A DNA stretch of 64,000 nt from JAAYDI01 sp052034005 (GCA_052034005.1 JBPOJB010000025.1:60851-124850), one strand, 5' to 3'. Positions 27,719-36,648 are shown, numbered from the stretch's first letter. Program-made: numbers and translations. The notes: generated from the letters alone by a model not told the origin.

Positions 27719-28495
27719 TCACAGCCGGCGGATGTGGAACCCGCCATCGACATGGATGCAGTCGCCGGTGCTGAACGGGAAGTCGCCGCGCGCCAAGGCG
27801 ACCACGGCTTGTGCGACATCGTCCGGCCGGCCCCAGCGGCGGATCGGTGTCAGCCCGTCCGCGATCAGCTGGTCGTATTTCGCGCGGACCGGCGCGGTCA
27901 TGTCGGTAGCGATCACGCCGGGGCAGACTTCGTAGACGCGGATCGCGTGGTCTGCCAACCGGGCGGCGAACAGGCGTGTCATCATCTGCAGGGCGGCCTT
28001 TGTCAGGCAGTAGTCCGCGCGGTTCATCGAGACGGCGAAGGCGGAAATGGACGAGACATTGATGATCGTGCCGCGGACCGTGCGCTGTGCGGCTCGGGCG
28101 GCGATCATTCGGTTGGCCACCAGTTGTGTCAGAAAGAAGGGGCCTTTGAGATTCGTGGCGAACACCGTGTCCCAGCTCTCTTCGGTGGCCTCCAGGATGT
28201 CTTTGCGCCCGGGTGACGTGATCCCCGCGTTGTTGACCAGCAGGTGAAGGTCCCCGAACTCGTCCTGGGCGCGTTGGACGAGCGCATGGCGGTCTTGCGC
28301 ATTGGCGACGGACGCGGCCACGGCGATCGCGGCGGCGCCCGCCTGCCGGATCTGTGCCACCACCTGCTCGGCGGCTTCCGCGCTCCGGGCGTAGTTCACC
28401 ACGACCGAATAGCCGGCGTGTCCCAACGCGACGGCGATCGCGCGGCCGATCCCACGCGAGGCGCCCGTGACGATGGCGGCAGGTTGCTCGGTCAT
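27719..28495 (-). CDS. Short-chain dehydrogenase/reductase (FabG-like)
   Basis: 258 residues, classical SDR: NAD(P)-binding TGASRGIG (about 10-17), NNAG (about 90), catalytic Ser in NVSSISAF, Tyr-x3-Lys as YCLTK, and CPGVIATDM after it. C-terminal DCIHVDGGF is typical. The sequence is close to the 3-oxoacyl-ACP reductase group, and planctomycete paralogues are often annotated as 3-ketoacyl-ACP reductase; substrate unproven. Start: ATG 28495 with GGAG eight bases upstream; the longer frame upstream is GC-driven and contains hairpins. Confidence 0.9.
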   Translation of the reverse strand: MTEQPAAIVTGASRGIGRAIAVALGHAGYSVVVNYARSAEAAEQVVAQIRQAGAAAIAVAASVANAQDRHALVQRAQDEFGDLHLLVNNAGITSPGRKDILEATEESWDTVFATNLKGPFFLTQLVANRMIAARAAQRTVRGTIINVSSISAFAVSMNRADYCLTKAALQMMTRLFAARLADHAIRVYEVCPGVIATDMTAPVRAKYDQLIADGLTPIRRWGRPDDVAQAVVALARGDFPFSTGDCIHVDGGFHIRRL

Positions 28496-28544
28496 GACGC
28501 GGTCTCCGTTTCGTGGGCCGGGTGTACTGCCCATCAAGATAGAA

Positions 28545-28575
28545 GGCGGCGTCCGCCGCTTCGACGGACGCCGCC
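28545..28575. repeat. 11-bp inverted repeat
   Basis: GGCGGCGTCCG (28545-28555) and its exact complement at 28565-28575 around a 9-nt loop, just upstream of the SDR start. Could act in the SDR leader or as part of a double terminator with the hairpin at 28588-28617. Confidence 0.6.
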
Positions 28576-28587
28576 TCGTGTTCCCTG

Positions 28588-28617
28588 GCACCGGAGTGGC
28601 CGAAGCCACTCCGGTGC
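28588..28617 (-). terminator. 13-bp perfect hairpin with C(UUCG)G loop on the minus strand
   Basis: Arms 28588-28600 and 28605-28617 are perfectly complementary around four bases that read TTCG on the minus strand, closed by C-G, the extra-stable tetraloop. It follows the murE-like gene by about 270 bp and precedes the SDR gene, so a transcription terminator on the minus strand is plausible although no T tract follows. Confidence 0.5.
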
Positions 28618-28889
28618 TCAGCACTAAGTCCCGTCGTGAAGCACTTGCTAGAGCGATTGACCCAGAAACCGCTGGTTTAGCAAGTATGTCGCTCCAACCC
28701 AGGAGGGAGGGCTGCGTCAGCTTCCCGCAAAGTCAACGCGAACGACGGAACTTCTGATAGTTTGAGGGTGCAGGTAATAATCGCAACCGGCGGGCAGCAC
28801 AAGTGCGATTTCGTCAAATTCTCTCCCAAGTGTCCGTGTGAGTTGCTGTCACTGTGTCTGGCGCGCCGTCGGCCGCCAGTTGCGTGGTT

Positions 28890-30422
28890 TCAGTTCCATT
28901 CGGGGCCGAGCCGGAACGGCAGAGTCGCGGTGCCGGTACGTTCCACCAGTTTCGGTCGCCTGCCGTACAACCAGCGGCATGCGCTGTCCCGGTCGTCGAA
29001 GGGGACCTGCCGTTGGCCCAGCGTCTGATAGAGTTCATCTCCTTTGCCGGTGATGATCACCGTGTCGCCCGGTCGTGCTTCGCTCAGCGCCCAGTGGATG
29101 GCCTTCTTCCGATCTGGAATGATGTGGGCTTTCCCGGGGTGCCGGAACCCGTCCAGGATGTCGTGGGCGATTTGCAGCGGCGGCTCGTGTCCCGGGTTGT
29201 TGCTGGTGATCACCCCGATATCGGCCCCTCGCTCGGCCACGCGGCCCATCGCCGCCCGCAGCTCCATGTTCTGCCAGTGGGCGGCGCCATACACACAGAT
29301 CACGCGCCCCGAGGTCACCTGCCGCACGGTGTGCAGGGCCAGCGCCAAAGCGCTGGGAGTCTGGGCATGATCCACAAAGACGCTGAACTCCTGTCCGCAC
29401 TCGAGCCGTTCCAGGCGGCCGGGCACATAATCGAGCGATTCCAATCCGCGGACGATGGTCGTCAAATCCAGCCCCATGACCAGTCCGACAGCCGCCGCCG
29501 AGAGGCAGCAGTAGGTGAATTGGTCTCCAATGGTGCGCGTGCGGACCGGAATGCATTCGTGGCCGGCCGTGAGCAGGAACGTCTGCTCGCTCACGCAGCG
29601 CTCCACGACCTGGGCCCGCAGTTGCGCGGCCGACCGCATGCCGACCGTGATCGATGGGGTCTGAAGCGAAGCGATCAGGTCCTGACTCCCCGCGTCGTCT
29701 GCGTTGAGAACGGCGAATCCGCCCGGCTTGAGGTGTTCGAAGAGCCGCCGTTTGGCACGGCGGTAATTGGCCAGGTTGCCATGCAGGTCAAGGTGCTCAC
29801 GACGCACGTTGGTCAACACGGCGGCGTCAAATGACACTCCGGACAGCCGTCGCGAAGCCAACGCGTCGCTCGACGCCTCGACCACCCCGTGTGAACAGCC
29901 GTTGATGACCATCTGGGACAGCCAGCGGGCCAGCTCGTGGGAGGGTGGCGTCGCTTCGTACGTGGCGGCCGTGGTCTGCCCATCGCAATACCCCAGCGAG
30001 CAGGTGATGCCGACAGGCTGCTCGGCCGCCTGCAGAATCGCCGTGATCAGCATGGCCGTGGTCGTCTTGCCGTGCGTGCCGGTGACACCCACCAATCGCA
30101 GCGCCCGATCCGGCTGGCCCGCCAGACGCTGGCAGATCTGCCCGTACGCTTCCCGCGTGTCGGGCACCAGGCAACAGGGGACTCGGGTCGGCAACAGGCG
30201 TTCGGAGACGACCGCCACGGCGCCTTGTTCCACCGCCCGGTCCACTTCGTCATGTCCATCCCCCTCGGCGTCCACGATCGCCACGAACAGGTCGCCGGGC
30301 CGGCAGAGGCGGGGGTCGCTGCAACAGGATCGCACGCGGATATCGGCGGCGCCGATGAACCGGCCGTGCGGGAGAATCTCGCGGAGCTGCAGGTGCGCCG
30401 CGGAATCCAAGAGCTGCTGCAT
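28890..30422 (-). CDS. murE: MurE-like UDP-MurNAc-tripeptide ligase
   Basis: 510 residues, full Mur ligase: N-terminal UDP-binding domain, P-loop VTGTHGKTTT (about 113-122), TNVRREHLDLHG, the carbamylated Lys in YRRAKRRLF, and the C-terminal ligase domain. Adds the third amino acid to UDP-MurNAc-L-Ala-D-Glu in cytoplasmic peptidoglycan synthesis. The third-residue recognition motif, DNPR in meso-DAP enzymes, reads SNNPGHEPP (about residues 407-415), so specificity is uncertain. Other blocks (THGKT for TNGKT, DHAQTP for DYAHTP) are also diverged: it may be a MurE paralogue. ATG 30422 with GAGG upstream chosen over the longer frame. Confidence 0.85.
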   Translation of the reverse strand: MQQLLDSAAHLQLREILPHGRFIGAADIRVRSCCSDPRLCRPGDLFVAIVDAEGDGHDEVDRAVEQGAVAVVSERLLPTRVPCCLVPDTREAYGQICQRLAGQPDRALRLVGVTGTHGKTTTAMLITAILQAAEQPVGITCSLGYCDGQTTAATYEATPPSHELARWLSQMVINGCSHGVVEASSDALASRRLSGVSFDAAVLTNVRREHLDLHGNLANYRRAKRRLFEHLKPGGFAVLNADDAGSQDLIASLQTPSITVGMRSAAQLRAQVVERCVSEQTFLLTAGHECIPVRTRTIGDQFTYCCLSAAAVGLVMGLDLTTIVRGLESLDYVPGRLERLECGQEFSVFVDHAQTPSALALALHTVRQVTSGRVICVYGAAHWQNMELRAAMGRVAERGADIGVITSNNPGHEPPLQIAHDILDGFRHPGKAHIIPDRKKAIHWALSEARPGDTVIITGKGDELYQTLGQRQVPFDDRDSACRWLYGRRPKLVERTGTATLPFRLGPEWN

Positions 30423-30670
30423 CTCCTTGGCCTCCTTGCCTCGGATCGCCGCACATGGGGGTTTGTGTATCCTGGGGGCCACACGCCTCCAGCATCCTGC
30501 TGGTAACGAGGCGGCGGGACGCCTCGCCGGGCGCGTCGCCATGGTCGAACCGACGTCCGAATCCATGGCTTAGCCGGGCCGAATTGTGATCATTTCGACG
30601 AACCTGTCAAGGCAGGTTTCCGCCCGGCCCTGATCGTGGGGTGCGCCTATCGCCTCTCGTCCCCGCGGCC

Positions 30671-30676
30671 TATAAT
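30671..30676 (+). promoter_or_regulatory. -10 box TATAAT just before the ptsN-like start
   Basis: A perfect TATAAT ends eight bases before the ATG at 30685. Transcription would then start at or within two bases of the ATG, giving a leaderless mRNA. No good -35 is seen and no ribosome binding site precedes the ATG, which agrees with leaderless expression. Confidence 0.45.
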
Positions 30677-30684
30677 GACCCGCC

Positions 30685-31392
30685 ATGTCCAGCGATGATT
30701 ATGACATTGAGAGCCTGGCCAACTACCTGCACTTGACGGCGGCCCAGGTGCGGAAGATGGCGGACCGCGGCCGGTTGCCCGGCCGCAAGATCCGCGGCCA
30801 GTGGCGGTTCCCGGCGGCGGAGATCCACCACTGGCTGGAGGATTCGATCGGCGCGTCGGACGATGACGAACTGGCGCGCGTCGAAGGGGTGCTCAAGAAG
30901 GCCACGCCCGGCGCGCGGGAGATCTCGATCGCCGACGCGCTGCCGCCCGAGGCGATTGCCGTACCGTTAAATGCGCGGACGCGGCGGTCGGTGATCGAGA
31001 AGATGGTGCAGCTGGCGGCGGCCACCGGCTGGTTATGGGATGCGGAGAAGATGGCGGAAGCGGTCAGTGCGCGGGAGAACCTGCACAGCACCGCGCTGGA
31101 CAACGGCGTGGCCTTGCTGCACCCGCGGCGACCGCAGCCGAACAACCTGGCGCAGCCGTTCCTGGCGTTCGGCCGCACCGAGCGAGGGATCGCGTTTGGC
31201 GGTTCCCGCGGGCAGTTGACCGACCTGTACTTCTTGATCCTCTCAGTCGACGACCGCGGCCACCTGCGGACCCTGGCCCGGCTCAGCCGGCTGATCGGCG
31301 ATCCGATGTTGCTCGAGTCGATCCGCGCGGCCGCGACCGCGGCGGACGTGCACCGGGCGATCGCGGGCTACGAGCGGGAACAATTCGGGTAG
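30685..31392 (+). CDS. HTH (excisionase-type) - PTS EIIA (PtsN-like) fusion protein
   Basis: 235 residues. Residues about 5-50 form a MerR/excisionase-type helix-turn-helix (LANYLHLTAAQVRKMADRG, GQWRF). Residues about 80-230 match PTS EIIA type 2 (fructose/nitrogen PtsN class): AVSARENLHSTALDNGVALLHPR with the phosphorylatable His region, then FGGSRGQLTDLYFLILS. PtsN-like proteins regulate by phosphorylation state rather than transport sugar; the DNA-binding-like domain suggests a regulator. Next gene starts seven bases after its stop. Confidence 0.85.
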   Translation: MSSDDYDIESLANYLHLTAAQVRKMADRGRLPGRKIRGQWRFPAAEIHHWLEDSIGASDDDELARVEGVLKKATPGAREISIADALPPEAIAVPLNARTRRSVIEKMVQLAAATGWLWDAEKMAEAVSARENLHSTALDNGVALLHPRRPQPNNLAQPFLAFGRTERGIAFGGSRGQLTDLYFLILSVDDRGHLRTLARLSRLIGDPMLLESIRAAATAADVHRAIAGYEREQFG

Positions 31393-31399
31393 GGTAGCT

Positions 31400-32197
31400 G
31401 TGGTGCCAGACCGTCGACCGACCGTACTGTTGATCGGAGCCCGCGATTTCCACGAGTTCGACGCCGCCGTGCAGTGGCTGCGCGCACACACGCAGCTGGA
31501 CACCGTACCGACCGTGGCGGCGGCGATCGAACTCGCCGAGCGGCAGCAGGCCTGTTGGCACACCGTGGTGATCGGCCTGTCGCGGCCGGGCGAGTTTTCG
31601 CAGCGCGCGATCGACCAGTTGAGCCGGGCTCTGCCGTTGAGCCGTCTGATCGCCCTGCTGGGCAGCTGCTGCGAAGGCGAACTGCGAAGCGGGCGGCCCT
31701 GGCCCGGCGTCGTGCGCGTCTACTGGCATCAGTTCGCCGCCCGCGCCGCATCCGAGTTGCGGGTCGATGGGGCCGCCACCAGTTGGCAGATGCCGCGGAC
31801 TGTGTCCGACGCGGAACGGGCCGACCATCTGTTGCGGTCGCCGCCGCGCGCAGGCGGCCTGATCGCCATCTGTACGCGCCAGGCCGTGTTTTTCGATGCC
31901 TTGGCGGGCGCCTGCCGCATCGCCGGCTATACGACCGCCTGGATGTCGCCCGAGGCCTGGTGGAGTGCGCGGAACGCGGTCGCGGTCCTGTGGCATGGAC
32001 ATCTGCGCGCGGCCGACCAGTGGCAGGCTGTGCAGCAGGTCGTGGCCCACTCGCGGCCGGCACGCGTCGTCGTGCTGCTGGGGTTCCCGCGGTACGACGA
32101 TGCGCAGCGCGCCGTGGCCGCGGGCGTCGCCGCCGTGCTGCCGATCCCGCTCCTGTTGCCCGATCTCTGGAATACGCTGCGGGAGGTGGCCACGTGA
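31400..32197 (+). CDS. Hypothetical protein, receiver-like folds, in the ptsN-rimO operon
   Basis: 265 residues, no family recognised. Two alpha/beta segments (about 8-100 starting PTVLLIGARDF, and about 150-260 with AVAVLWHG and VVVLLGFPRYDDAQRAVAAGVAAVLPIPLL) have the periodicity of response-regulator receiver domains, without a phosphoacceptor Asp at the usual place. Starts at GTG 31400, seven bases after the ptsN-like gene, and its stop overlaps the rimO GTG by four bases (GTGA), so it is translationally coupled. Function unknown. Confidence 0.7.
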   Translation: MVPDRRPTVLLIGARDFHEFDAAVQWLRAHTQLDTVPTVAAAIELAERQQACWHTVVIGLSRPGEFSQRAIDQLSRALPLSRLIALLGSCCEGELRSGRPWPGVVRVYWHQFAARAASELRVDGAATSWQMPRTVSDAERADHLLRSPPRAGGLIAICTRQAVFFDALAGACRIAGYTTAWMSPEAWWSARNAVAVLWHGHLRAADQWQAVQQVVAHSRPARVVVLLGFPRYDDAQRAVAAGVAAVLPIPLLLPDLWNTLREVAT

Positions 32198-33660
32198 CCA
32201 GGAAGCCACGGCGTGCACACGCCACGACCGACTCCGCGCCGCGGAAGGGACGATACACGTTGATCAGCCTGGGGTGTCCGAAGAACCTGGTCGACAGCGA
32301 GCGGATGCTGGGTCTGTTCCAACTCGACGGCTACCAGCTCGTACCGGACCCCGTCGGGACCGACTTCGTCGTGGTCAACACGTGCGGGTTCATCCAGCAG
32401 GCGCGGGACGAATCGTACGCGGCGATCGACGAGATGCTGCGCCTGAAGCGCGAGGGGAAGACGCGGGGCGTCATCGTCTCGGGCTGCCTGGCCGAGCGCC
32501 AGCGGGAAGCCCTGCTCGCCGAGCGGCCCGAGATCGACGCGTTGGTGGGCGTTTTTGGACGCGAGCAGGTCGCGCAGGTCGCGGATCGGCTCATCGGCCG
32601 GCTGACCGAACAGCGCACCGTGTTTGCGCCGGCCCCGGTCCGCGCGCTGCCCGACCGCGACCGGCTGCGGATCACGCCCCGCCACTTCGCCTACCTGAAG
32701 ATCTCCGAAGGGTGCGACCGCCTGTGCACCTTCTGCTCCATCCCGAAGATGCGCGGCAAGCACGCCAGCAAGCCGCTGGACGAGGTGGTGGACGAAGCGC
32801 ATCGGCTCTCCGCCGACGGTGTGCGCGAGCTGATCCTCGTTGCCCAGGACACCTCGTATTACGGCCTGGATCTCGACGGGCGGCCGCAGCTGACCCGCTT
32901 GCTCCAGGCCCTGGAGGCAGTCCCGGTCGACTGGATCCGGTTGATGTATCTGTATCCGATGTACATCGACCAGGCGCTGATCGACACCATTGCCGGCTCC
33001 GCCAAGATCCTCCCCTATATCGACCTGCCGCTGCAGCACATTAACGACCGCGTGCTGCGCCGCATGGCACGCCGCGTGACGAGAGCGGAAACCGAAGCGC
33101 TGCTTGCGCGGCTGCGCCGCGGAATCCCGGGCCTGACCCTCCGCACCACGCTGATCAGCGGGTTCCCCGGCGAAACGGACGCGGACCACGCAGAACTCTG
33201 CGAGTTCGTCCGGCAACAACGGTTCGCACGGCTGGGTGTGTTCCCCTATTCGTGCGAGCCGGACACGCCCGCCGCGACGCTCCCGGATCAGGTGCCCGCC
33301 GAAGTGCGACACGCGCGGCGCGAAGAGCTGATGCAGATCCAGCAGCAGATCGCCGCCGAAGCGAACCAAGCGCTGATCGGACAGACCCGGCCGGTCATCG
33401 TGGACCGGCCGGTCCCCGACCAGCCGGATGCCTGGATCGGACGCACGACGGCCGACGCGCCCGACATCGACGGCCTGGTGTTCATCGCGCGCGGCGACCG
33501 GCCGTCGTTGCAACCGGGCGATCTGGTCCAATGCGAAATCGTCGCATCCCAACAATATGATCTGATCGGCGTGGCGGTGGGTGAGCCGGCCGCGGGCGGT
33601 CGAGGGCCGGAGACTCCGCGCCCGTTCTCTTCCACTCACGGCGGAGCGGGGTTATTCTGA
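32194..33660 (+). CDS. rimO: Ribosomal protein S12 methylthiotransferase RimO
   Basis: 488 residues. N-terminal UPF0004 domain with its three cluster cysteines (LGCPKN, NTCGF, SGCLAE), radical-SAM core with CDRLCTFC (CxxxCxxC) and IPKMRGK, and a C-terminal TRAM-like domain. Uses two 4Fe-4S clusters and SAM to methylthiolate Asp88 of S12. GTG start at 32194 overlaps the previous stop, with GGGAGG about nine bases upstream. The C-terminal tail after the TRAM domain (about 25 residues) is family-unlike. Confidence 0.95.
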   Translation: MTRKPRRAHATTDSAPRKGRYTLISLGCPKNLVDSERMLGLFQLDGYQLVPDPVGTDFVVVNTCGFIQQARDESYAAIDEMLRLKREGKTRGVIVSGCLAERQREALLAERPEIDALVGVFGREQVAQVADRLIGRLTEQRTVFAPAPVRALPDRDRLRITPRHFAYLKISEGCDRLCTFCSIPKMRGKHASKPLDEVVDEAHRLSADGVRELILVAQDTSYYGLDLDGRPQLTRLLQALEAVPVDWIRLMYLYPMYIDQALIDTIAGSAKILPYIDLPLQHINDRVLRRMARRVTRAETEALLARLRRGIPGLTLRTTLISGFPGETDADHAELCEFVRQQRFARLGVFPYSCEPDTPAATLPDQVPAEVRHARREELMQIQQQIAAEANQALIGQTRPVIVDRPVPDQPDAWIGRTTADAPDIDGLVFIARGDRPSLQPGDLVQCEIVASQQYDLIGVAVGEPAAGGRGPETPRPFSSTHGGAGLF

Positions 33661-33697
33661 CGGGCGTCGCAATCGAGGGGCTAGAATCGAGATTCCG

Positions 33698-34291
33698 ATG
33701 GCAGATGACACGCAATCGATCCGACGCCAGTTCTTAAACGTCCCCAACCAGTTGACGACGACCCGGCTGGTCTTGTCGGTGTTCGTGTTCGTGTTGATCC
33801 CGTTGGGGTGGTACATCTCCGCGATGGTCGTGTTCGTCTTGGCCGCCTCCACGGATTGGGTGGACGGGTACTGGGCGCGGCGTTACGGCCAGGTGACGAA
33901 GCTGGGGCGGGTCTTCGACCCGTTCGTGGACAAGATCATCATCTGCGGGGCGTTCATCCTGCTGGGGGCCGTTCCGGACTCGGGCATCGCGGCCTGGATG
34001 GCCGTCGTGGTGGTGGGCCGGGAGATGCTGGTGACGACGCTGCGGAGCTTCATCGAGCAGAGCGGGGGCGACTTCTCGGCGAAGACGGCCGGCAAACTGA
34101 AGATGGTGCTCCAGTGTGTGGCGGTGGTGGCCAGTCTGCTGGTGCTGGCCTGCATCGCGCGCGGCGCGGCCGGCGCGCGGCCCCCGGCCTGGCTGGCCGG
34201 CCTGCTTCTCGTCTCCGTCTGGCTGGCGGTGATCTCCACGATTTACTCGGGTGTTGGTTACGTGGTGGTGGCCGCGAAGCACTTTCGCTAG
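33698..34291 (+). CDS. pgsA: CDP-diacylglycerol-glycerol-3-phosphate 3-phosphatidyltransferase
   Basis: 197 residues, about five membrane helices. The CDP-alcohol phosphatidyltransferase signature DxxDGxxARxxxxxxxxGxxxDxxxD is exact from DWVDGYWARR to GRVFDPFVD. Makes phosphatidylglycerol phosphate in the inner membrane. ATG 33698; TAGAAT ten bases upstream resembles a -10 box, so this gene could also have its own near-leaderless promoter besides reading from rimO, 37 bp upstream. Confidence 0.95.
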   Translation: MADDTQSIRRQFLNVPNQLTTTRLVLSVFVFVLIPLGWYISAMVVFVLAASTDWVDGYWARRYGQVTKLGRVFDPFVDKIIICGAFILLGAVPDSGIAAWMAVVVVGREMLVTTLRSFIEQSGGDFSAKTAGKLKMVLQCVAVVASLLVLACIARGAAGARPPAWLAGLLLVSVWLAVISTIYSGVGYVVVAAKHFR

Positions 34292-34315
34292 ACGGGCGCC
34301 GGGGGCTGAGGGGCC

Positions 34316-35218
34316 ATGCTGGAACTGGCGTTCGCCGCGATGCTGCTGTGCCTGACACTGGCCGTCTGGTCCGCTCTGATCGCGCGTCACCGGGCGGGTG
34401 CAAGCTGGGTCCCCTACGCGCCGCGCGAAGTGGTGCCCTGGGCCCTGCTGGATGTGTGCCTGGCCCTGGGCCTGCTGTTGGTCCTCACGACCGTGGCGCT
34501 GACCATGGCCGGTGGCGGGCCGGCGGAGTCCGGCGTCGCGGCGCCCGAGTCGACCGAGGCAGCGCTGACCACCCGCAGTGTGCTGGCCCAGGCCGTCGCG
34601 TCGATCGGCGTCCTGTTGATCTCCATCCTGGCGATCCGCGTGCGCTATGGCGCCACCGCGGCCGATCTGGGTTGGTCGGCTGCCCGGATCATGAGCGACG
34701 TCCGGCTCGGCGCCATCGCGTTCCTGGCGCTTGGGCCTCCGGTGTACCTGCTGCAAATGGTGCTCGTCCATTGGCTGCAGTTCCCGTCGAAGCACCCGAT
34801 CATCGAGTTGATCCGGCAGCGCCCCGCACCGGACTTGATTGCCGTCTGTGCACTCTCCGCCGTGGTGGTTGCCCCGGTGGTCGAAGAGTATCTGTTTCGC
34901 GGGCTGCTCCAGGGCTGGCTCGAGCGGGTGGCCGATGGGCAAGACGGCACACCCCAGGTCGTGCTGGGCGGACCGTCGCCGCCCCTCTGGGCGCGACGCG
35001 TTACCGGCGACATGCGCCCCGCCCGCTGGCCGGTGGCCGTGAGCGCCGCTGCGTTTGCGATGCTGCACATCCAACACGGGCCCGACTGGGTTCCGCTGTT
35101 CGTGTTGGCGCTGGGCCTGGGCTATCTGTATCGCCAGACACACCGGCTGCTGCCCGCCGTCACCGTCCACTTCCTGCTCAACCTCTGCAGCTTGCTGATG
35201 ATCCCTATGTCCACCTGA
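34316..35218 (+). CDS. CPBP family intramembrane metalloprotease
   Basis: 300 residues, six to eight predicted membrane helices. The CAAX/CPBP (Abi) motifs are present: EExxxR as VVEEYLFRG (Glu191-Glu192), FAMLHIQH and the last HFLLNL. In eukaryotes the fold processes prenylated proteins; bacterial roles vary and are mostly unknown. It follows pgsA by 24 bp, so probably the last gene of the ptsN-rimO-pgsA run. Confidence 0.88.
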   Translation: MLELAFAAMLLCLTLAVWSALIARHRAGASWVPYAPREVVPWALLDVCLALGLLLVLTTVALTMAGGGPAESGVAAPESTEAALTTRSVLAQAVASIGVLLISILAIRVRYGATAADLGWSAARIMSDVRLGAIAFLALGPPVYLLQMVLVHWLQFPSKHPIIELIRQRPAPDLIAVCALSAVVVAPVVEEYLFRGLLQGWLERVADGQDGTPQVVLGGPSPPLWARRVTGDMRPARWPVAVSAAAFAMLHIQHGPDWVPLFVLALGLGYLYRQTHRLLPAVTVHFLLNLCSLLMIPMST

Positions 35219-35371
35219 ACCGGGTTCCTATAATGGGCGTCGTCGTTCCCGGGGCTGATGCACCACCCCCGAGGACCCGGAGGTCCGGCGCCGTCACCGG
35301 TTGAGGCACGCAGGTCGACGGTGATGGTCGGACCGGGCCCGATCTCGGCTTGTGCGCGGAGGAGCATTGTC

Positions 35372-36421
35372 ATGGCAGTCGGCTTTGGCATTATCGGTTG
35401 TGGCATGATCGCCAGGTTCCATGCGCAGGCGGTCGCCGATATCCGCGGCGCGAAAGTGGTTGCGTGCTGCGACATGGTCCCGGCAGCGGCTGATCGGCTC
35501 GCGGAGTCGATTGGGTGCCGAGCCTATCACCAGCTCCCGGCACTGCTGGACGACCCGCATGTCGATGTCGTCACGGTCTGCACGCCCAGCGGAGCACATC
35601 TCGAACCGGCGGTGGCGGCGGCGCGGGCCGGCAAGCATGTGATCGTGGAGAAACCCCTGGAAGTCACCCTGCCACGCTGTGACCGCATCATCGAGGCTTG
35701 TGACAAGGCGGGCGTCGTGCTCTCCACGATCTTCCCCTCTCGGTTCCATCGGTCGGCCCGACTGCTCAAACGGGCGATCGACCAGCAACGGTTCGGCCGG
35801 CTCACCATGGGCGACGCCTATGTGAAGTGGTATCGCACCCAGCAGTATTACGATAGCGGCGCCTGGCGCGGTACCTGGAAACTCGACGGGGGCGGCGCGC
35901 TGATGAATCAGGCGATCCATAGCGTCGATCTCCTCGTCTGGCTCATGGGCCCCGTCCACGACCTGTCGGCCCGGGCCGCGACGCTCGCCCATGAGCGCAT
36001 CGAAGTGGAAGATACGGCCGTCGCTGCGCTGCGGTTCGAAAACGGGGCGCTCGGCGTCATCGAGGCCACCACGGCTGCCTATCCCGGCGCGCTCAAACGG
36101 ATCGAAATCCACGGCTCCGCGGGGTCGGCCGTCTTGCAGGAAGAAGATATCACCACCTGGAGCTTCGACCGACCGACCCGCGCTGATGCCAGGCTCCTCG
36201 AACAAATGGCCGGCCAAACCAAGACCGGCGGCGGCGCGGCAGACCCCGCGGCGATCGGCCACCACGGCCATACCGCCCAGTTCAAGGACGTGCTCGACGC
36301 CATCAAACACGGGCGCCGGCCTCTGATCGATGGACCGGAAGGGCGCCGATCGGTCGAAGTGATTCTGGCCATCTACAAGGCCGCACAATCCGGCCGCACC
36401 GTGACCCTCGGCACGCGGTAG
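35372..36421 (+). CDS. Gfo/Idh/MocA family NAD(P)-dependent oxidoreductase
   Basis: 349 residues. Rossmann start FGIIGCGMIARFHAQA, the EKPLEVTL Lys-Pro motif (Glu-Lys-Pro) and the C-terminal GGGALMNQAIHSVDLL, where the His-x3-Asp acts in catalysis. No signal peptide, thus cytoplasmic, unlike many planctomycete paralogues with Tat signals. Substrate probably a sugar or cyclitol. ATG 35372 with GGAGG upstream. A TATAAT at 35229-35234 may be its -10 box. Confidence 0.92.
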   Translation: MAVGFGIIGCGMIARFHAQAVADIRGAKVVACCDMVPAAADRLAESIGCRAYHQLPALLDDPHVDVVTVCTPSGAHLEPAVAAARAGKHVIVEKPLEVTLPRCDRIIEACDKAGVVLSTIFPSRFHRSARLLKRAIDQQRFGRLTMGDAYVKWYRTQQYYDSGAWRGTWKLDGGGALMNQAIHSVDLLVWLMGPVHDLSARAATLAHERIEVEDTAVAALRFENGALGVIEATTAAYPGALKRIEIHGSAGSAVLQEEDITTWSFDRPTRADARLLEQMAGQTKTGGGAADPAAIGHHGHTAQFKDVLDAIKHGRRPLIDGPEGRRSVEVILAIYKAAQSGRTVTLGTR

Positions 36422-36594
36422 ACGACCGCCGACCGCGCCGTCCCGCCGGCCTTTCGCTCGGACGGCAAGCTGGGCAGGTTGAATGGAATGACAAGCGGCG
36501 CGAGACTGGTCGATCTAGGCAGTCGACGCAAGGTTCGCCCATTGCGCCTGTGACTGGCCGCCGGCTGGACGGAGCCGAGGGAGACTCGGGGAGA

Positions 36595-36618
36595 CGTCGG
36601 GCTGTCCGACGGTTTTTT
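36595..36618 (+). terminator. Rho-independent terminator
   Basis: Stem CGTCGG / CCGACG (36595-36600 and 36606-36611) with loop GCTGT, followed by GTTTTTT. Located 174 bp after the Gfo/Idh gene and before the acyltransferase gene on the same strand. Confidence 0.75.
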
Positions 36619-36620
36619 GT

Positions 36621-36648
36621 CGACGAATCGACGAATCGACGAATCGAC
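36621..36648. repeat. Tandem 8-bp repeat CGACGAAT, 3.5 copies
   Basis: Three consecutive CGACGAAT units followed by CGAC, directly after the T tract of the terminator at 36595-36618. Simple sequence repeat prone to slippage; possibly phase-variable spacing upstream of the acyltransferase gene, but no promoter is seen next to it. Confidence 0.75.

Larger units (their letters stand above)
28496..28889. other. 394-bp intergenic region with two strong hairpins
   Basis: Between the murE-like gene and the SDR gene, both on the minus strand. Apart from the two hairpins listed separately no gene is supported. The stretch 28620-28890 has lower GC and nothing recognisable. Confidence 0.5.

Noticed and set aside
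36617..36648. CRISPR-like repeat
   Set aside because: Units are contiguous 8-mers without spacers; no CRISPR array or cas gene was seen anywhere in the window.
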